64,000 bases of DNA, from contig JADJRD010000014.1 of the NCBI GenBank assembly GCA_016712405.1, positions 248,001-312,000 on the forward strand, given 5' to 3'. The position numbers and the translations under genes are program-made. Shown here piece by piece: positions 36,765-46,872 of the stretch (position 1 is its first letter; every line of letters starts with the position of its first letter). The DNA is from Cellvibrio sp. GTDB taxonomy: Bacteria > Pseudomonadota > Gammaproteobacteria > Pseudomonadales > Cellvibrionaceae. The notes under the pieces are model-generated. The model was given only the letters and a program-made list of their open reading frames with translations, searched no databases and had not been told where the DNA came from.

Positions 36765-38873
36765 TTAATGTTTTGCGCGATGGACGCGGATAACGAAATT
36801 GAGCGTACGCACCCGGCGCATAATATTGGCGAGGTGAATACGATTGTGTACACCGATGCAAATATGAATCACGCTGTTGTGCGCATCGCGTTCGTGTACG
36901 TTGATGTGTTCAATGTTGGCGCCTTGTTCGGTAATGCGGGTTGCCAGAATGGCGATGATGCCACGCTCACTTTCCACATCAATTCGCATATCCACTAAAA
37001 ATTCGCCGCTGACTTGTGCTGCCCAATTCACTTGGCTGATTTTTTCGGGGTTGTGGCGGATCTCTGCAATATTACGACAGGTGTCCTGGTGAATGACTAA
37101 TCCTTTTCCGGAACTGATGTGGCCAATAATGGGGTCGCCGGGAATGGGGCGGCAGCAGCGAGCAAAACTAATGATCATGCCGTCGGCAGAATCAATCGTA
37201 ATTGCAGAGTGTGATGCAGTGCGTTTAATTTCCGCGTCGGGATGGATGAGTCGTGCCACACTGTGTGCGGGGCGTTTGCCCAATCCAATTTCTTCAAATA
37301 ACAAATCCATATTATCGAGTTGCACCGCTTTTAATAAATCCACTTTTTGTTGATCGTTGATTTGATCCATTTCCAAGTGTAAATCGGCAAGCGCTCGATG
37401 CAACATGCGTTTGCCCAAACTCACTGATTGATGATGACGTTGATGTTTTAAATAATGACGAATCGCACTGCGCGCTTTTGCGCTCACAGCAAAATTTAAC
37501 CAATTGGGATTCGGTTGTGCGTTGGGTGCAGTAATAATGGTGATGCGTTGGCCACTGTGCAAAGGTTGGGACAGTGAAGCCATGCGTTCGTTAATGCGGC
37601 AAGCCACGCAGGTGTTGCCAACATCGGTATGAACTGCGTAGGCAAAATCTACTGCAGTTGCGCCAGAAGGTAATTCAACAATTTTTCCTTTGGGGGTGAA
37701 TACGTAAACTTCGTCGGGGAATAAATCAATTTTAACGTTTTCAATAAATTCCAACGAGTTGCCAGCATTGCGTTGCATTTCCAACAAGCCCTGCACCCAT
37801 TGGCGCGCGCGATTGTGGCTTGCACTTAACCCTTCATCACTGTTGGCTTTATAGAGAAAATGCGCAGCGATTCCACTATTCGCCATTTCGTCCATTTCTT
37901 TAGTGCGAATTTGCACTTCAATAGGCACGCCGTGCATGCCAATTAATACGCTGTGTAAACTTTGGTAGCCGTTGGCCTTGGGAATGGCGATGTAATCTTT
38001 AAACTCGCCTGCAACCGGTTTGTAAAGATTGTGCACTATTCCGAGTACGCGATAACAAGTATCGACTTTGTCGACAATAATTCGAAACGCATAAACATCC
38101 ATGATTTCTTTAAAAGATTTTTTCTTGCTGCGCATTTTTTCGTAAATGCTGTAGATATGTTTTTCACGACCAATGACAAGGCCGTTAATTTCTTCGCGCA
38201 ACAAACGTTTTTCGATGGCAGTTTGAATTTGTTCTACTAATTCTTTGCGATTGCCACGTGCGCTGCGTAATGCGGCTTGCATACGTGAAGCGCGTAATGG
38301 ATACATGGCGATAAAACTGCGATCTTCCAATTCTATGCGAACATCATTCATCCCTAATCGGTGGGCAATAGGGGCATAAATTTCCAGCGTCTCTTTGGCG
38401 ATGCGACGTTTTTTGTCGTTAGGCATGGCGCCCAAGGTGCGCATGTTGTGTAGTCGGTCGGCAAGTTTGACCATGATTACGCGCAAATCATTGGCCATGG
38501 CCAAGGCCATCTTCTGAAAGTTTTCGGCTTGTTTTTCAGCGTGAGTTTCAAATTCGATTTGGGTTAATTTGCTAACGCCATCGACCAAAATCGGCCACCG
38601 CATCACCAAATTGTATGGCCAAGGCTTTTTGCTGATGCCAGTGTCTTCAATCACATCATGCAACATGGCCGCCATCAGGCTTTGATGATCCATATGCATG
38701 CTGGCGAGTATGTCGGCTACAGCCAGGGGGTGGGTGATATAGGCTTCGCCGCTGCGACGTTTTTGTCCGTCGTGGGCTTGTTCGGCGTAGAGATAGGCGC
38801 GCTGAACCCCGCTGATCTGATTTGCATCCAGATAAGACGCCAGTCTATGGCTTAGGGTCTCCAGAGTTTGCAC
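36765..38873 (-). CDS. spoT: bifunctional (p)ppGpp synthetase/hydrolase SpoT
   Basis: 702 residues. HD hydrolase domain (HDGQKRRSGEAYITHPLAV; MLHDVIEDTG; KLADRLHNMRTL), synthetase domain (AFRIIVDKVDTCYRVLG; YQSLHSVLIG; RTKEMDEMANSGIAAHF), TGS domain (VFTPKGKIVELPSGATAVDFA) and C-terminal ACT. The synthetase and hydrolase motifs make it SpoT rather than RelA. Residues near 82-94 read KKPWPYNLVMRWPIL where homologues have KKALAIQFGDAVADL: two opposite indels in homopolymers (38626-38630 and 38587-38590) cancel out. The frame stays open but those ~14 residues are scrambled in the data. Confidence 0.95.
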   Translation of the reverse strand: MQTLETLSHRLASYLDANQISGVQRAYLYAEQAHDGQKRRSGEAYITHPLAVADILASMHMDHQSLMAAMLHDVIEDTGISKKPWPYNLVMRWPILVDGVSKLTQIEFETHAEKQAENFQKMALAMANDLRVIMVKLADRLHNMRTLGAMPNDKKRRIAKETLEIYAPIAHRLGMNDVRIELEDRSFIAMYPLRASRMQAALRSARGNRKELVEQIQTAIEKRLLREEINGLVIGREKHIYSIYEKMRSKKKSFKEIMDVYAFRIIVDKVDTCYRVLGIVHNLYKPVAGEFKDYIAIPKANGYQSLHSVLIGMHGVPIEVQIRTKEMDEMANSGIAAHFLYKANSDEGLSASHNRARQWVQGLLEMQRNAGNSLEFIENVKIDLFPDEVYVFTPKGKIVELPSGATAVDFAYAVHTDVGNTCVACRINERMASLSQPLHSGQRITIITAPNAQPNPNWLNFAVSAKARSAIRHYLKHQRHHQSVSLGKRMLHRALADLHLEMDQINDQQKVDLLKAVQLDNMDLLFEEIGLGKRPAHSVARLIHPDAEIKRTASHSAITIDSADGMIISFARCCRPIPGDPIIGHISSGKGLVIHQDTCRNIAEIRHNPEKISQVNWAAQVSGEFLVDMRIDVESERGIIAILATRITEQGANIEHINVHERDAHNSVIHICIGVHNRIHLANIMRRVRTLNFVIRVHRAKH

Positions 38874-38896
38874 GCCAACCTCCGGCTTGAAAGCAA

Positions 38897-39148
38897 TTAA
38901 ATCTCGTTGTCGTAAACGCGCTCGGGTTTAGGTTGTGGCAGTACTTCTTTTTCCAGAAGAATGCTGGCGTCGATAAAGCCTTCTTCGATTTCACGCAATG
39001 CAATCACGGTGGGTTTATCGTTTTCTTCGGGAACAAAAGGTGTTTTGCCACCTATAGCCAATTGACGAGCACGGCGGCTGCTCACCATGACCAATTCAAA
39101 ACGGTTATCCACATGCTGCAAACAATCTTCAACGGTAATACGTGCCAT
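38897..39148 (-). CDS. rpoZ: RNA polymerase omega subunit RpoZ
   Basis: 83 residues starting ARITVEDCLQHVDNRFELVMVSSRRARQL, with VIALREIEEGFI, all characteristic of omega. It stabilises beta-prime and takes part in ppGpp binding. It lies 23 bp upstream of spoT in the standard rpoZ-spoT arrangement; gmk, normally just before it, is instead at 53948. Confidence 0.97.
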   Translation of the reverse strand: MARITVEDCLQHVDNRFELVMVSSRRARQLAIGGKTPFVPEENDKPTVIALREIEEGFIDASILLEKEVLPQPKPERVYDNEI

Positions 39149-39235
39149 ATCTATCTACCAGAACGGGTTTTTGGAAAGGGTTGCCATTATGCTCAGAAAC
39201 CGCCCAGCTGCCAACCCTAACCTGTTTGTTGAAGC

Positions 39236-41337
39236 TTACAAAGTCTTCATATATTCCACTAAATCCCATCGCTCGGGATCGGTGAGCGGCCTTTGTGGTT
39301 GGTCGGCGGATGTATGGGTAGTGCCATATTCATGACCCTGATTGCCATTGCCCTTAAGCTGGTATCAAACAGGGTGCCGGAATATCCAGCATCGCGAAAG
39401 CCGAGTTTTTTGAGATCAAATTTTCGACTGCCCACGACAAAAGTATCTGGACGATAAAGCCCCTCTACTGCGTCACCTTCGCGTTTTTTGGGTAATAGCA
39501 ATTCATAGAGACTAGGAACTGAACCATTATGCAAATAAGGTGCTGTTGCCCAAATACCATTCAGCGAGCGCCCTTTGTAAGCCAGTAAGGATTGATAGGG
39601 GCTGGCAGTGGTATCTGGCTTGTAATTGCCATGTTTTACATTGGGCTTAATGGGATTATCAATTAAGGAAGCTGCAAACATGTACAGCTGATCCAATCGA
39701 CGACGGAACCAATTTTTATCGGTGTCTGGAGTGACGACTACACCCTTGGTGACAGCGGTGAGAATCTGTGCAACAGCCGCTTGATCTTGTAATACCAAAG
39801 TGCCGACATCTTCTGCTAAATAAGTATTGGCGAAATTGCCTGCGTAGCCTTTGTAGTTGACGCTATTTTCTGCCATGACCGGATCGGTTCCTACCACGTC
39901 CAGGCTGGACATATTCGCGGTCACCAATCGCTTGAAGTCACTTCGATTAATAATTTGGTGGCAAGATTCACAATATTCTGCGTAAAGACGTTGTCCGCGA
40001 AGAGCTGATTCTTGATCAATTTTGCCTAAAATTTCTTGTGGCCAAACGGGTGATTTTAATGAATGTAAATGTCCCTCCAATCGTTCTAAATTAATGCCAT
40101 CCACTGAAGAGGTAAATTTCACGCGATGCTTTTTGTTTTCTTGCCCTGTTAACTTGGCAGACAAACTAAAGCCGGGTTTTTCTGCCTCCCAATCCAATTT
40201 GGCGAATACGCCAATCACCTCACCAGTATTGCGACCCAAAGGTCCAAGCGTGGCATTATTCGCCAAGCCATTCCATTGCACATAATCTGAGTGAGTAATA
40301 TCCCATAAAAAGGGATAACTCACCGGTGCATTGGGTTCATTAAAAATGGCGTCTTTGACGAGCATCATTTGTTGATCATTTAACGCAGGATATCCAGGTT
40401 CCGTCATCTGCAAACGTTTTAACATTTTGGCAAATCCATCATCACCCACAATGGTTTCATTGAGGCCCTGAATAACCAATTCAATTTGTGCAGGGTCAAG
40501 CAGTGCTTTGTTATCTTCATCAGCAATATTTTGTAAAGCAATGCGCAATTGATCCCGATTAATCACATGTTGCAACACCCGATTATAAATTCGGCCAAAA
40601 GCATCGAGGCGTGCATAGCCATAAGCCAAATTAGAATGATTTAATTGATTGTAATGTTGGATGGTAGAAGTCCAGCGTTGCAGATCTTCACGAATATCCG
40701 TTTCGTTTTCGTAATCGTTATCCAATGCGATGACCTTGTTGGCAAATCGATTAAATTTGTTGGGCTGATCCAGGGTGGCTTGCATGCTCTTGGTCAATGC
40801 ACTCAAGAATCCAACCATATCCGCCATTGCTGGGCCACCATCAATGCGAATGGCTTGGGAGTTATAATTAATTTGAGCTGTATGACAAGCGGCGCAGGTA
40901 TAACCGACATAATCTTTATTGCGATATTCATCCACGGCAAAACCAACAGGTAATGCATGCTCATTAAAAAATGTTTTTCGTTGTGGTAGATATCGATATT
41001 TATCAATGTTCAGTGGATCCAAAAATAAAGTTTCTGATTCGGATTGTTCCAGCGCAATAAAAAAATCCAGCGGCAACAACACAGAACCTTGTGTGGTGGT
41101 ATAGAACCACAAGCTATCGGCATTATTCCAACCTTGATCCAAATACACGGGGACCGAATATCCTTCGTTAAATTCGCCTTCTTGAATATTCATAGCACCA
41201 CGATAGGGGTCACGATCCAACTGCTGAAAAATTTTCCCACCGATCAGCGTTATGCCCATTGAAAGACTAACCCAAAAAAGAATCACGAAGGCAATGCGGC
41301 GAAAACGTTTGAGTCCTTGAGTTCTGAAAATTGACAT
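39236..41337 (-). pseudogene. RoxA-like di-haem cytochrome c, one C-terminal frameshift
   Basis: Start ATG 41337 behind AAGGAG (earlier in-frame starts are unlikely). An N-terminal membrane helix or signal (IAFVILFWVSLSMGITLIGG) leads to two haem c motifs, CAACH in GYTCAACHTAQINY and CESCH in AEYCESCHQII. The layout and length (~700 residues) match the RoxA/RoxB branch of di-haem cytochrome c peroxidase-like proteins. Close to the end the frame shifts at 39351-39353; with one more C (plus strand) it continues to EYMKTL and a stop at 39236. RoxA enzymes oxygenate polyisoprene in the periplasm, but many homologues have unknown substrates. Confidence 0.8.
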
Positions 41338-41518
41338 GAGCAAACTCCTTTGAAAAGGATGATTATTGTGAGCAGCTCGACCCTTGAGCTGAGGATGTAA
41401 AGTCTGATAAAGATACCTGTTTGAATAGATTATGCCTAGACTTGTGCTGGAATGAATGCGAGCTGTCACCAAAATGCGCAATAAGTATCAGGTTATTCGA
41501 TAGCGAGTTCGATATTCT

Positions 41519-42424
41519 GTGCTCTTCTATTTCACTGGGAGTATCAGTGTTGGCAAATTACCAGCGGCGACTTTTGAATTGCTTGATTATATTGATAGGC
41601 ATTTGGATCAGAGTTTATCGACAGAGACTCTTAGCCAAGCGGCTTACCTCTCTCCGTTTCATTTTCATCGACAGTTTGCTGCTGTGTTTGGCGTGAATCT
41701 GGGGGCCTATTTAAAAGCCATTCGATTTAAACAGGCCGCGCATCTATTGGCGTATCGCTCCGATATCAGTATTACGGAGATATCTTTGCGATTGTCCTAT
41801 GAAAGTAGCGAGGCATTTTCGCGCGCATTCAAACAATCTTGTCAACAAACGCCCAGTGCATTTAGGCAATCACCTGATTGGGTTTTGTTAAAGCAACAGG
41901 AAAACTGGTTAAATCAAATTCGGAGTATCAGTATGAAAAATAGCAAGATTGATTATCAAGTTGACATGATTCAGTTTCCCGATGTTATTTTGGCGAAGAT
42001 TGAACACAAGGTGCGCCGCATTTATTAGGCAATACTATTCGGCGCTTTATTGAATGGCGAAAAGAAAATCGTGTTCCGCCCAGCATCAGTCGTACATTTA
42101 ATATTATCTACGCTGATCTTGAATCAACGTCGGATGAAGAATATCAATTTGATTTGGCGGCCGAAATATAATCAACCAGTCGAAACTAATCTTCAGGGGG
42201 TAATTTCCGGAAAAATTCCTGCCGGGCTTTGTGCACGAATTTGTCATCAGGGTTCAGATGCGGGTCTGGCCGCCGCCGTTAATTATTTATATCGCGATTG
42301 GTTGCAGGAATCAGATTATGAGTTGCGTGATTTTCCTTTATTTTTTGAGCGCGTATCCTTTTATCCCGATGTGCCTGAAACTGATCGAATCACCCATATT
42401 TATTTGCCATTAAAAACTTCTTGA
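41519..42424 (+). pseudogene. AraC-family regulator with GyrI-like ligand domain, two frameshifts
   Basis: N-terminal AraC helix-turn-helix pair (LSTETLSQAAYLSPFHFHRQF; ISITEISLRLSYESSEAFSR). It continues as an AraC_E_bind/GyrI-like domain (IDYQVDMIQFPDVILAKIEHK), then the frame breaks near 42016 (one G lost; repaired HKGAPHLLGNTIRRFIEW) and again near 42171-42174 (one base extra; repaired FDLAAEINQPVETNLQG). The remaining domain ends THIYLPLKTS at 42424. Such regulators sense small molecules and activate nearby genes, perhaps the divergent cytochrome gene. Start at the GTG 41519 is uncertain. Confidence 0.75.
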
Positions 42425-42508
42425 TCAGTTGCAAGTCCATTCAGTTGCGATTAGTGTAGCCACTCGCAATTTATTAGGTTTATTACTGAAGATAGGGGGA
42501 GAATTGTT

Positions 42509-42826
42509 ATGAAAAAATCTGTATTTATGTTGGCTGCTGTCTTGAGCTTAAGCGCCTGTAATTTTGTAAAAGTGAGCGAAACAGGAAGCAATGTTGCTGT
42601 TTCCAATGCATCCGCAGTTCAGGGGTGCAGTAAAGTCAGTGTATTGACAGTGAAAACTCGCGGCAATTATGTTGGGAGCATGAAACGTAGCCCCGAAACC
42701 ATTGCTAAAGAATTAACCAACCTTGCGCGTAATGATGCAATGGATGCGGGCGGTGATACGATTGTACCGATTGGACAACCTATGGATGGTCGTCAAAGTT
42801 TTGATGTCTATCAATGCGGCAATTAA
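42509..42826 (+). CDS. small outer-membrane-type lipoprotein (DUF4156-like)
   Basis: 105 residues behind GGGGGAGA. Signal peptide with lipobox LSLSAC (Cys 17). The mature part has conserved-looking Cys residues (VQGCSKV...DVYQCGN) and an N-x-A-R-N-D-A-M-D-A-G-G-D-T motif that DUF4156 lipoproteins share. Function is unknown. Ends at a strong terminator. Confidence 0.8.
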   Translation: MKKSVFMLAAVLSLSACNFVKVSETGSNVAVSNASAVQGCSKVSVLTVKTRGNYVGSMKRSPETIAKELTNLARNDAMDAGGDTIVPIGQPMDGRQSFDVYQCGN

Positions 42827-42848
42827 ATGGGTGTATTGGCAGGCCATA

Positions 42849-42877
42849 AAAAACCCGGTTCAGAACCGGGTTTTTTT
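42849..42877. terminator. strong terminator after the lipoprotein gene
   Basis: AAAACCCGGTT, loop CAG, AACCGGGTTTTTTT. The A-rich left flank also makes it work for the small minus-strand frame ending at 42884. Confidence 0.85.
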
Positions 42878-42883
42878 ATGGCC

Positions 42884-42973
42884 TCAGGTGGGCGCAAATA
42901 CAAACAACACAAGGTGTATGCCAACCAGAATTGCACAAATGGCAACCTGCTGGCGAAGTGACAAACTTAACAT
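42884..42973 (-). CDS. candidate 29-residue hydrophobic small protein
   Basis: The minus-strand frame MLSLSLRQQVAICAILVGIH continues LVLFVFAPT and stops right before the bidirectional terminator. The layout is a short polar N-terminus and one transmembrane helix, typical of bacterial single-helix small proteins. AGG lies ~10 bp before the ATG (AGGTAAGTCCC). No homologue known to me; coding status is inferred from layout only. The rest of the 300-bp gap (to 43125) shows nothing else. Confidence 0.4.
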   Translation of the reverse strand: MLSLSLRQQVAICAILVGIHLVLFVFAPT

Positions 42974-43125
42974 GGGACTTACCTATTATTTATTATGGTC
43001 TATTCGATCCAGTATGGTGTGCAACACAGAACCTATCCCTTGAGTGGCGCTTTATAACACGGGCACCCACTTGTTTTCTAGCCGACAAGTGCCACTGTTA
43101 CTTTTTTACTCGATCCGCTATGCGG

Positions 43126-43989
43126 CTATTGAAAGGGATTATAAAGATACTGTTTGTAGTGATCTGAAAACGAATTTTCGTATCCTGTTGTTAAAACAAA
43201 TCGCTTGCGTTGGGACAATTTGGCAAAAGCCAGATCATCCGCAAAATAGGCTTTAAACAATTTATCAAGCGACCCATCTTGCTTGGCCATAGCCAAACCT
43301 AATTCAATTTTTGCAATCAATTCTGCACTGGATTTATTAAAATAGAGCTTATAAGGCATGGTGTAAATCAACACAAAACTTTTGTCATAAGTTAATTTTC
43401 CATAGTGTTTAAATTGCTTTAATTCACTTCGTAATTCATTCATTCCCCGGCAAACCAAATCCACCCTGTTGCTGACGACCATTTTAAATAAGCTGGTGTA
43501 AAGAGGAACTTCGACAACCTTAAAGCCATTTTTTTTCAATATAGATACATCTGGCCAATTGGTTCCCTGTGCAATCGTAAATTGACGCAACTCCTCAATA
43601 GAATTGATTTGAGTAACTTTTCTTTTAGCTTGGTGTGACACAAAACAGATTCGATAGGAGAGTAGTCCGTGATCCAGAGGGAAATCAACGGCTTGCAAAT
43701 TGTCGGTGCCCAAGAGTTCGATATTGACACCACCGGGTGTAAAATAATTGGGATATGAATCCCGTTTTAATTCGTGAATCGCTCGCGCATAGCTGATGAC
43801 GGCCGGTAAAGGAATAAACTCAATCGTTTCATTGGGTGCGCTTTTACTTAGCGAAAGTTTAAGGAGCTCAAGAATATAAACAAGGCGCGCATCGCCAGGA
43901 TCTTCCGTAGGCAAATAATGAATAGGGATATTGGCCTTGGAGGGCAGTGAAAAAACCAGAATAAAAAAAATCGCAATAAAATGTTTCAT
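43126..43989 (-). CDS. periplasmic solute-binding-like protein (SBP_bac_3 type)
   Basis: 287 residues with a signal peptide (MKHFIAIFFILVFSLPSKA). The body resembles amino-acid-binding periplasmic proteins (ETIEFIPLPAVISYARAI; NRVDLVCRGMNELRSELK; LYFNKSSAELIAKIELGLAM). No permease or ATPase is nearby. It lies 9 bp after cyaA on the same strand and shares the layout of the protein at 16061-16972. It could be a ligand-binding sensor feeding the cyaA/kinase unit; this is a guess from gene order. Confidence 0.75.
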   Translation of the reverse strand: MKHFIAIFFILVFSLPSKANIPIHYLPTEDPGDARLVYILELLKLSLSKSAPNETIEFIPLPAVISYARAIHELKRDSYPNYFTPGGVNIELLGTDNLQAVDFPLDHGLLSYRICFVSHQAKRKVTQINSIEELRQFTIAQGTNWPDVSILKKNGFKVVEVPLYTSLFKMVVSNRVDLVCRGMNELRSELKQFKHYGKLTYDKSFVLIYTMPYKLYFNKSSAELIAKIELGLAMAKQDGSLDKLFKAYFADDLAFAKLSQRKRFVLTTGYENSFSDHYKQYLYNPFQ

Positions 43990-43998
43990 ATAAATCTA

Positions 43999-46872
43999 CT
44001 AACTCTGATGAGGTCGATGTAAAGCGCGATAGGCAGCATTAATTTTTTCTTCAAGATCAATTTTCATTCGCCAAAATTCTATCAAGGAAAGCTCGGCGGT
44101 AAAACGATGGTGGCGAGCAATATCCAAATCGGTAATGTAACAGGGGTAGAGATCCTGATCTTTGCGTTGGCTTTTAATGTAGGTCGCTACTTGCTCAAAC
44201 ACCTGATCGCCATAGAGGTAAGTGGAAAATTCTTGTTGATTGCAATAGATCAAAAATTGGGGGTTATTATTGTCCTGTATCTCTGCAATCACCTTGATGT
44301 TAAATAGAGGGAGGTGGCGCAAATCGCCTTCTATTTTGCGCGCTTCCAGAATCCAATCGGCGTGATTGGAATTGATTAATCGATTTTTTTTGTGAATTTC
44401 AAAGCACAATAATTTTGGGGCTGTGTGTTCAATACTTGTTACAAATTCTAGTTTGTTGATAAGGTTCTGTAGAAAAAAACATAAAGGACGTAAGAGGCTC
44501 GGTGTTGAGTGATAGTGGCAAGAATGAAAAAACAAAGCACCTTTTTCATCTAATAAATAAATATCGGCCGTATGAGAATGAAGGTAATAAAAAAGTTGAA
44601 TGGCTCGATTGGAATAGAATTGGTTAATGCGTTGAATGGGTGTATCGGTTAAAGCGAAGGGGTCTATAAACAATTTACTCTCTGCATAGCTGGGGGTTGA
44701 TAGTTTATCCAGCAGTGATGACAGTTGAGTGGTTCTATAAACGGGCTCTTGGCTGATCAGTGGTGATTCGATAAGCACATATTGTTCACCGGATTCAAAC
44801 AAAAACCGGGGTTGCTTTTCGCCAGAACCTATAAAACAATAATGAAATTGCTTCCACAGTTCTTCCAGTCTTGATGCAATCATATTGCCATTTCCAGAAT
44901 TAAAACAGCGAAACATAATGTCCGGAAAATGAAAGCCTTGTCGACTAATCAACTGTAAATAATGTTGCATAAATTGGATTAATGAATCTTTTTCAAAATT
45001 CCGGCAAATAATTTCACCCCATGAATTGACATAGATGCAATCCAGGCTCTGCACCAGATTTTCGCGAAAACCGCTATAGCCTAAAGCATCGTTGCGCTCA
45101 CTGATAAGCTGCATTCCTTTTTTTTTCAACTCAGTTTGTCTTTCATGGCCTAAATTGGCAATCAATAAAAATCCTGTGATATACGCAGGCGCATGGAAAG
45201 CTTGGTTATCTATATCCACTGATTTTTCGGGTAGCCATTGTTCGATACAGCTGATGAGTTGATGATGTGAAAAGTTGGCAGCGAAAGTGCGCGACACAAA
45301 CTGTAGCTTTGTTGTATGCGATATGACTCCATTGGCTAATCCCCATACCAATAACTCAATCAATTGCGGTGAATGTTTGAGTATAGATTGAATGTGATTT
45401 GAAGAGGAATGGCTTTCCGTTTGTAAAAGCCAATATTTTCCATTGGAATTGTTCTGAATAAAAAATAGTTCCTTTTCGGTTAAATTTTTTGAGATATCAA
45501 AATTGACTAAATGGACTTTTCCTGAGCGGCGCTCAAATTCGGAATAGAGTTTTCGTCCAAGAATTGTTAATTGTTCGCGATTAATACTGGCTTCTAATCC
45601 CAAGTGTTTGTGTAGATTATTTAACAGCTGATAACAATGACTTAATTCATTTTCAAGTAGTCGATGTTCTGCTAACACGAGATCAATAGTCCAGTGCGAT
45701 CGATTATCCAATTGTTGTAATTGGGTTGTGGGCCATGACCATTGATTAACCTTTGATCTCAATAAATCTGCTTGCCATGAGGATCGATTTTCCTTGGATA
45801 AAGGTTTGTTAACTTTAAAATAAAAACACCGGCGAATCAGTTCTAATCGTTCATGATTACCTATGGTAATTAGATACTCTTCAATACGTTGATAAATAAA
45901 AAGATAAGGGTCGAGTTGATCTGCATGAGTAATGCCGGAATAAACGGCGCGTTTAAATCCTAGCGCTAAAGGTTGCGCTAATGGGGTGTTTTCTTGGGTG
46001 GCATAAATTTCCAGCAATAACAGTTTCAGTACGGATTTATAAGGGGATTCAATGGCTTTATAGAGTTGCCAAATGCCAGCACCCAAATATTCTTCTGGTG
46101 GTATTTTGGCTACGCCCCCAAAATCAATTACGTCGACGGATTTTAAAAATCGTTTTTTAATTAGCGTTTCAGCGTAATGATCGTAATCGAGTTCTCGTTC
46201 GGCAGGTACAAACCACCAGAGCGGAACCTTGCCTGCCAACCATAAAGCGGTTCGATAAAATTCATCCAGCAGTAAATAATACTGAGCGGTGCCACTGGAT
46301 TCGCTATTGAATGCGAGTTTTTTTTCTGTTTTAAATGCATCGCTTTGCATTAAGTAGCAATGAACGGTTAAATGAATATTTTTTTTTGTCCAAGCCATTA
46401 AGGCATCGGCTTTTTGTTTCAGCAATTCACGTTTTTGCTGTGTTAAATCATTGCGATAACATACCCATAAATCCAAATCACTCGAATCAGTTTGTGCAAT
46501 AGTGCCTGGGCTACCCATGACAAAAAGTGCATCTATGGCTGCACTTTTAATGGCAATATCTTTTTGGTAATGAAATGAACGGGCGAGAATTTTCGCTAAT
46601 TGAAGTTCATTTTTTTGTGGTGAGTAATGTGCGACCCCGCAGGGAACCTGGTTAGAAATGTAACCGGGCAACAGAGGGTGATTGACATGAAATAACAAAG
46701 GTAAAAGCGTCAGAAAATGTTGCTGCCTTTCAGTAAGCACGTGGCAGCTGCGCTCAAATCGGGTTTGATTAATGTGCAAAAAACGTTGTTTAAGAAACAT
46801 TAATTGCTTTCTATCTAAACCTTCTTCGATATTCTGTATGTCTATCGGTAAATTATTGATGAGTTTTGGCAT
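43999..46872 (-). CDS. cyaA: class I adenylate cyclase CyaA
   Basis: 957 residues, somewhat longer than the E. coli enzyme. The N-terminal nucleotidyltransferase domain is complete, with GSPGTIAQTDSSDLDLWVCY carrying the GS and paired Asp for metal and ATP, and YLLLDEFYRTALWLAGKVPLWW. The C-terminal regulatory part ends in a helical tail. It makes cAMP for CRP/Vfr-type control. The start overlaps the 3' end of the hybrid-kinase gene by 20 bp, so both are likely co-transcribed and co-translated. Confidence 0.93.
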   Translation of the reverse strand: MPKLINNLPIDIQNIEEGLDRKQLMFLKQRFLHINQTRFERSCHVLTERQQHFLTLLPLLFHVNHPLLPGYISNQVPCGVAHYSPQKNELQLAKILARSFHYQKDIAIKSAAIDALFVMGSPGTIAQTDSSDLDLWVCYRNDLTQQKRELLKQKADALMAWTKKNIHLTVHCYLMQSDAFKTEKKLAFNSESSGTAQYYLLLDEFYRTALWLAGKVPLWWFVPAERELDYDHYAETLIKKRFLKSVDVIDFGGVAKIPPEEYLGAGIWQLYKAIESPYKSVLKLLLLEIYATQENTPLAQPLALGFKRAVYSGITHADQLDPYLFIYQRIEEYLITIGNHERLELIRRCFYFKVNKPLSKENRSSWQADLLRSKVNQWSWPTTQLQQLDNRSHWTIDLVLAEHRLLENELSHCYQLLNNLHKHLGLEASINREQLTILGRKLYSEFERRSGKVHLVNFDISKNLTEKELFFIQNNSNGKYWLLQTESHSSSNHIQSILKHSPQLIELLVWGLANGVISHTTKLQFVSRTFAANFSHHQLISCIEQWLPEKSVDIDNQAFHAPAYITGFLLIANLGHERQTELKKKGMQLISERNDALGYSGFRENLVQSLDCIYVNSWGEIICRNFEKDSLIQFMQHYLQLISRQGFHFPDIMFRCFNSGNGNMIASRLEELWKQFHYCFIGSGEKQPRFLFESGEQYVLIESPLISQEPVYRTTQLSSLLDKLSTPSYAESKLFIDPFALTDTPIQRINQFYSNRAIQLFYYLHSHTADIYLLDEKGALFFHSCHYHSTPSLLRPLCFFLQNLINKLEFVTSIEHTAPKLLCFEIHKKNRLINSNHADWILEARKIEGDLRHLPLFNIKVIAEIQDNNNPQFLIYCNQQEFSTYLYGDQVFEQVATYIKSQRKDQDLYPCYITDLDIARHHRFTAELSLIEFWRMKIDLEEKINAAYRALHRPHQS

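Noticed and set aside
36768..38240. Plus-strand frames opposite spoT
   Set aside because: Antisense shadows of a well-conserved gene.
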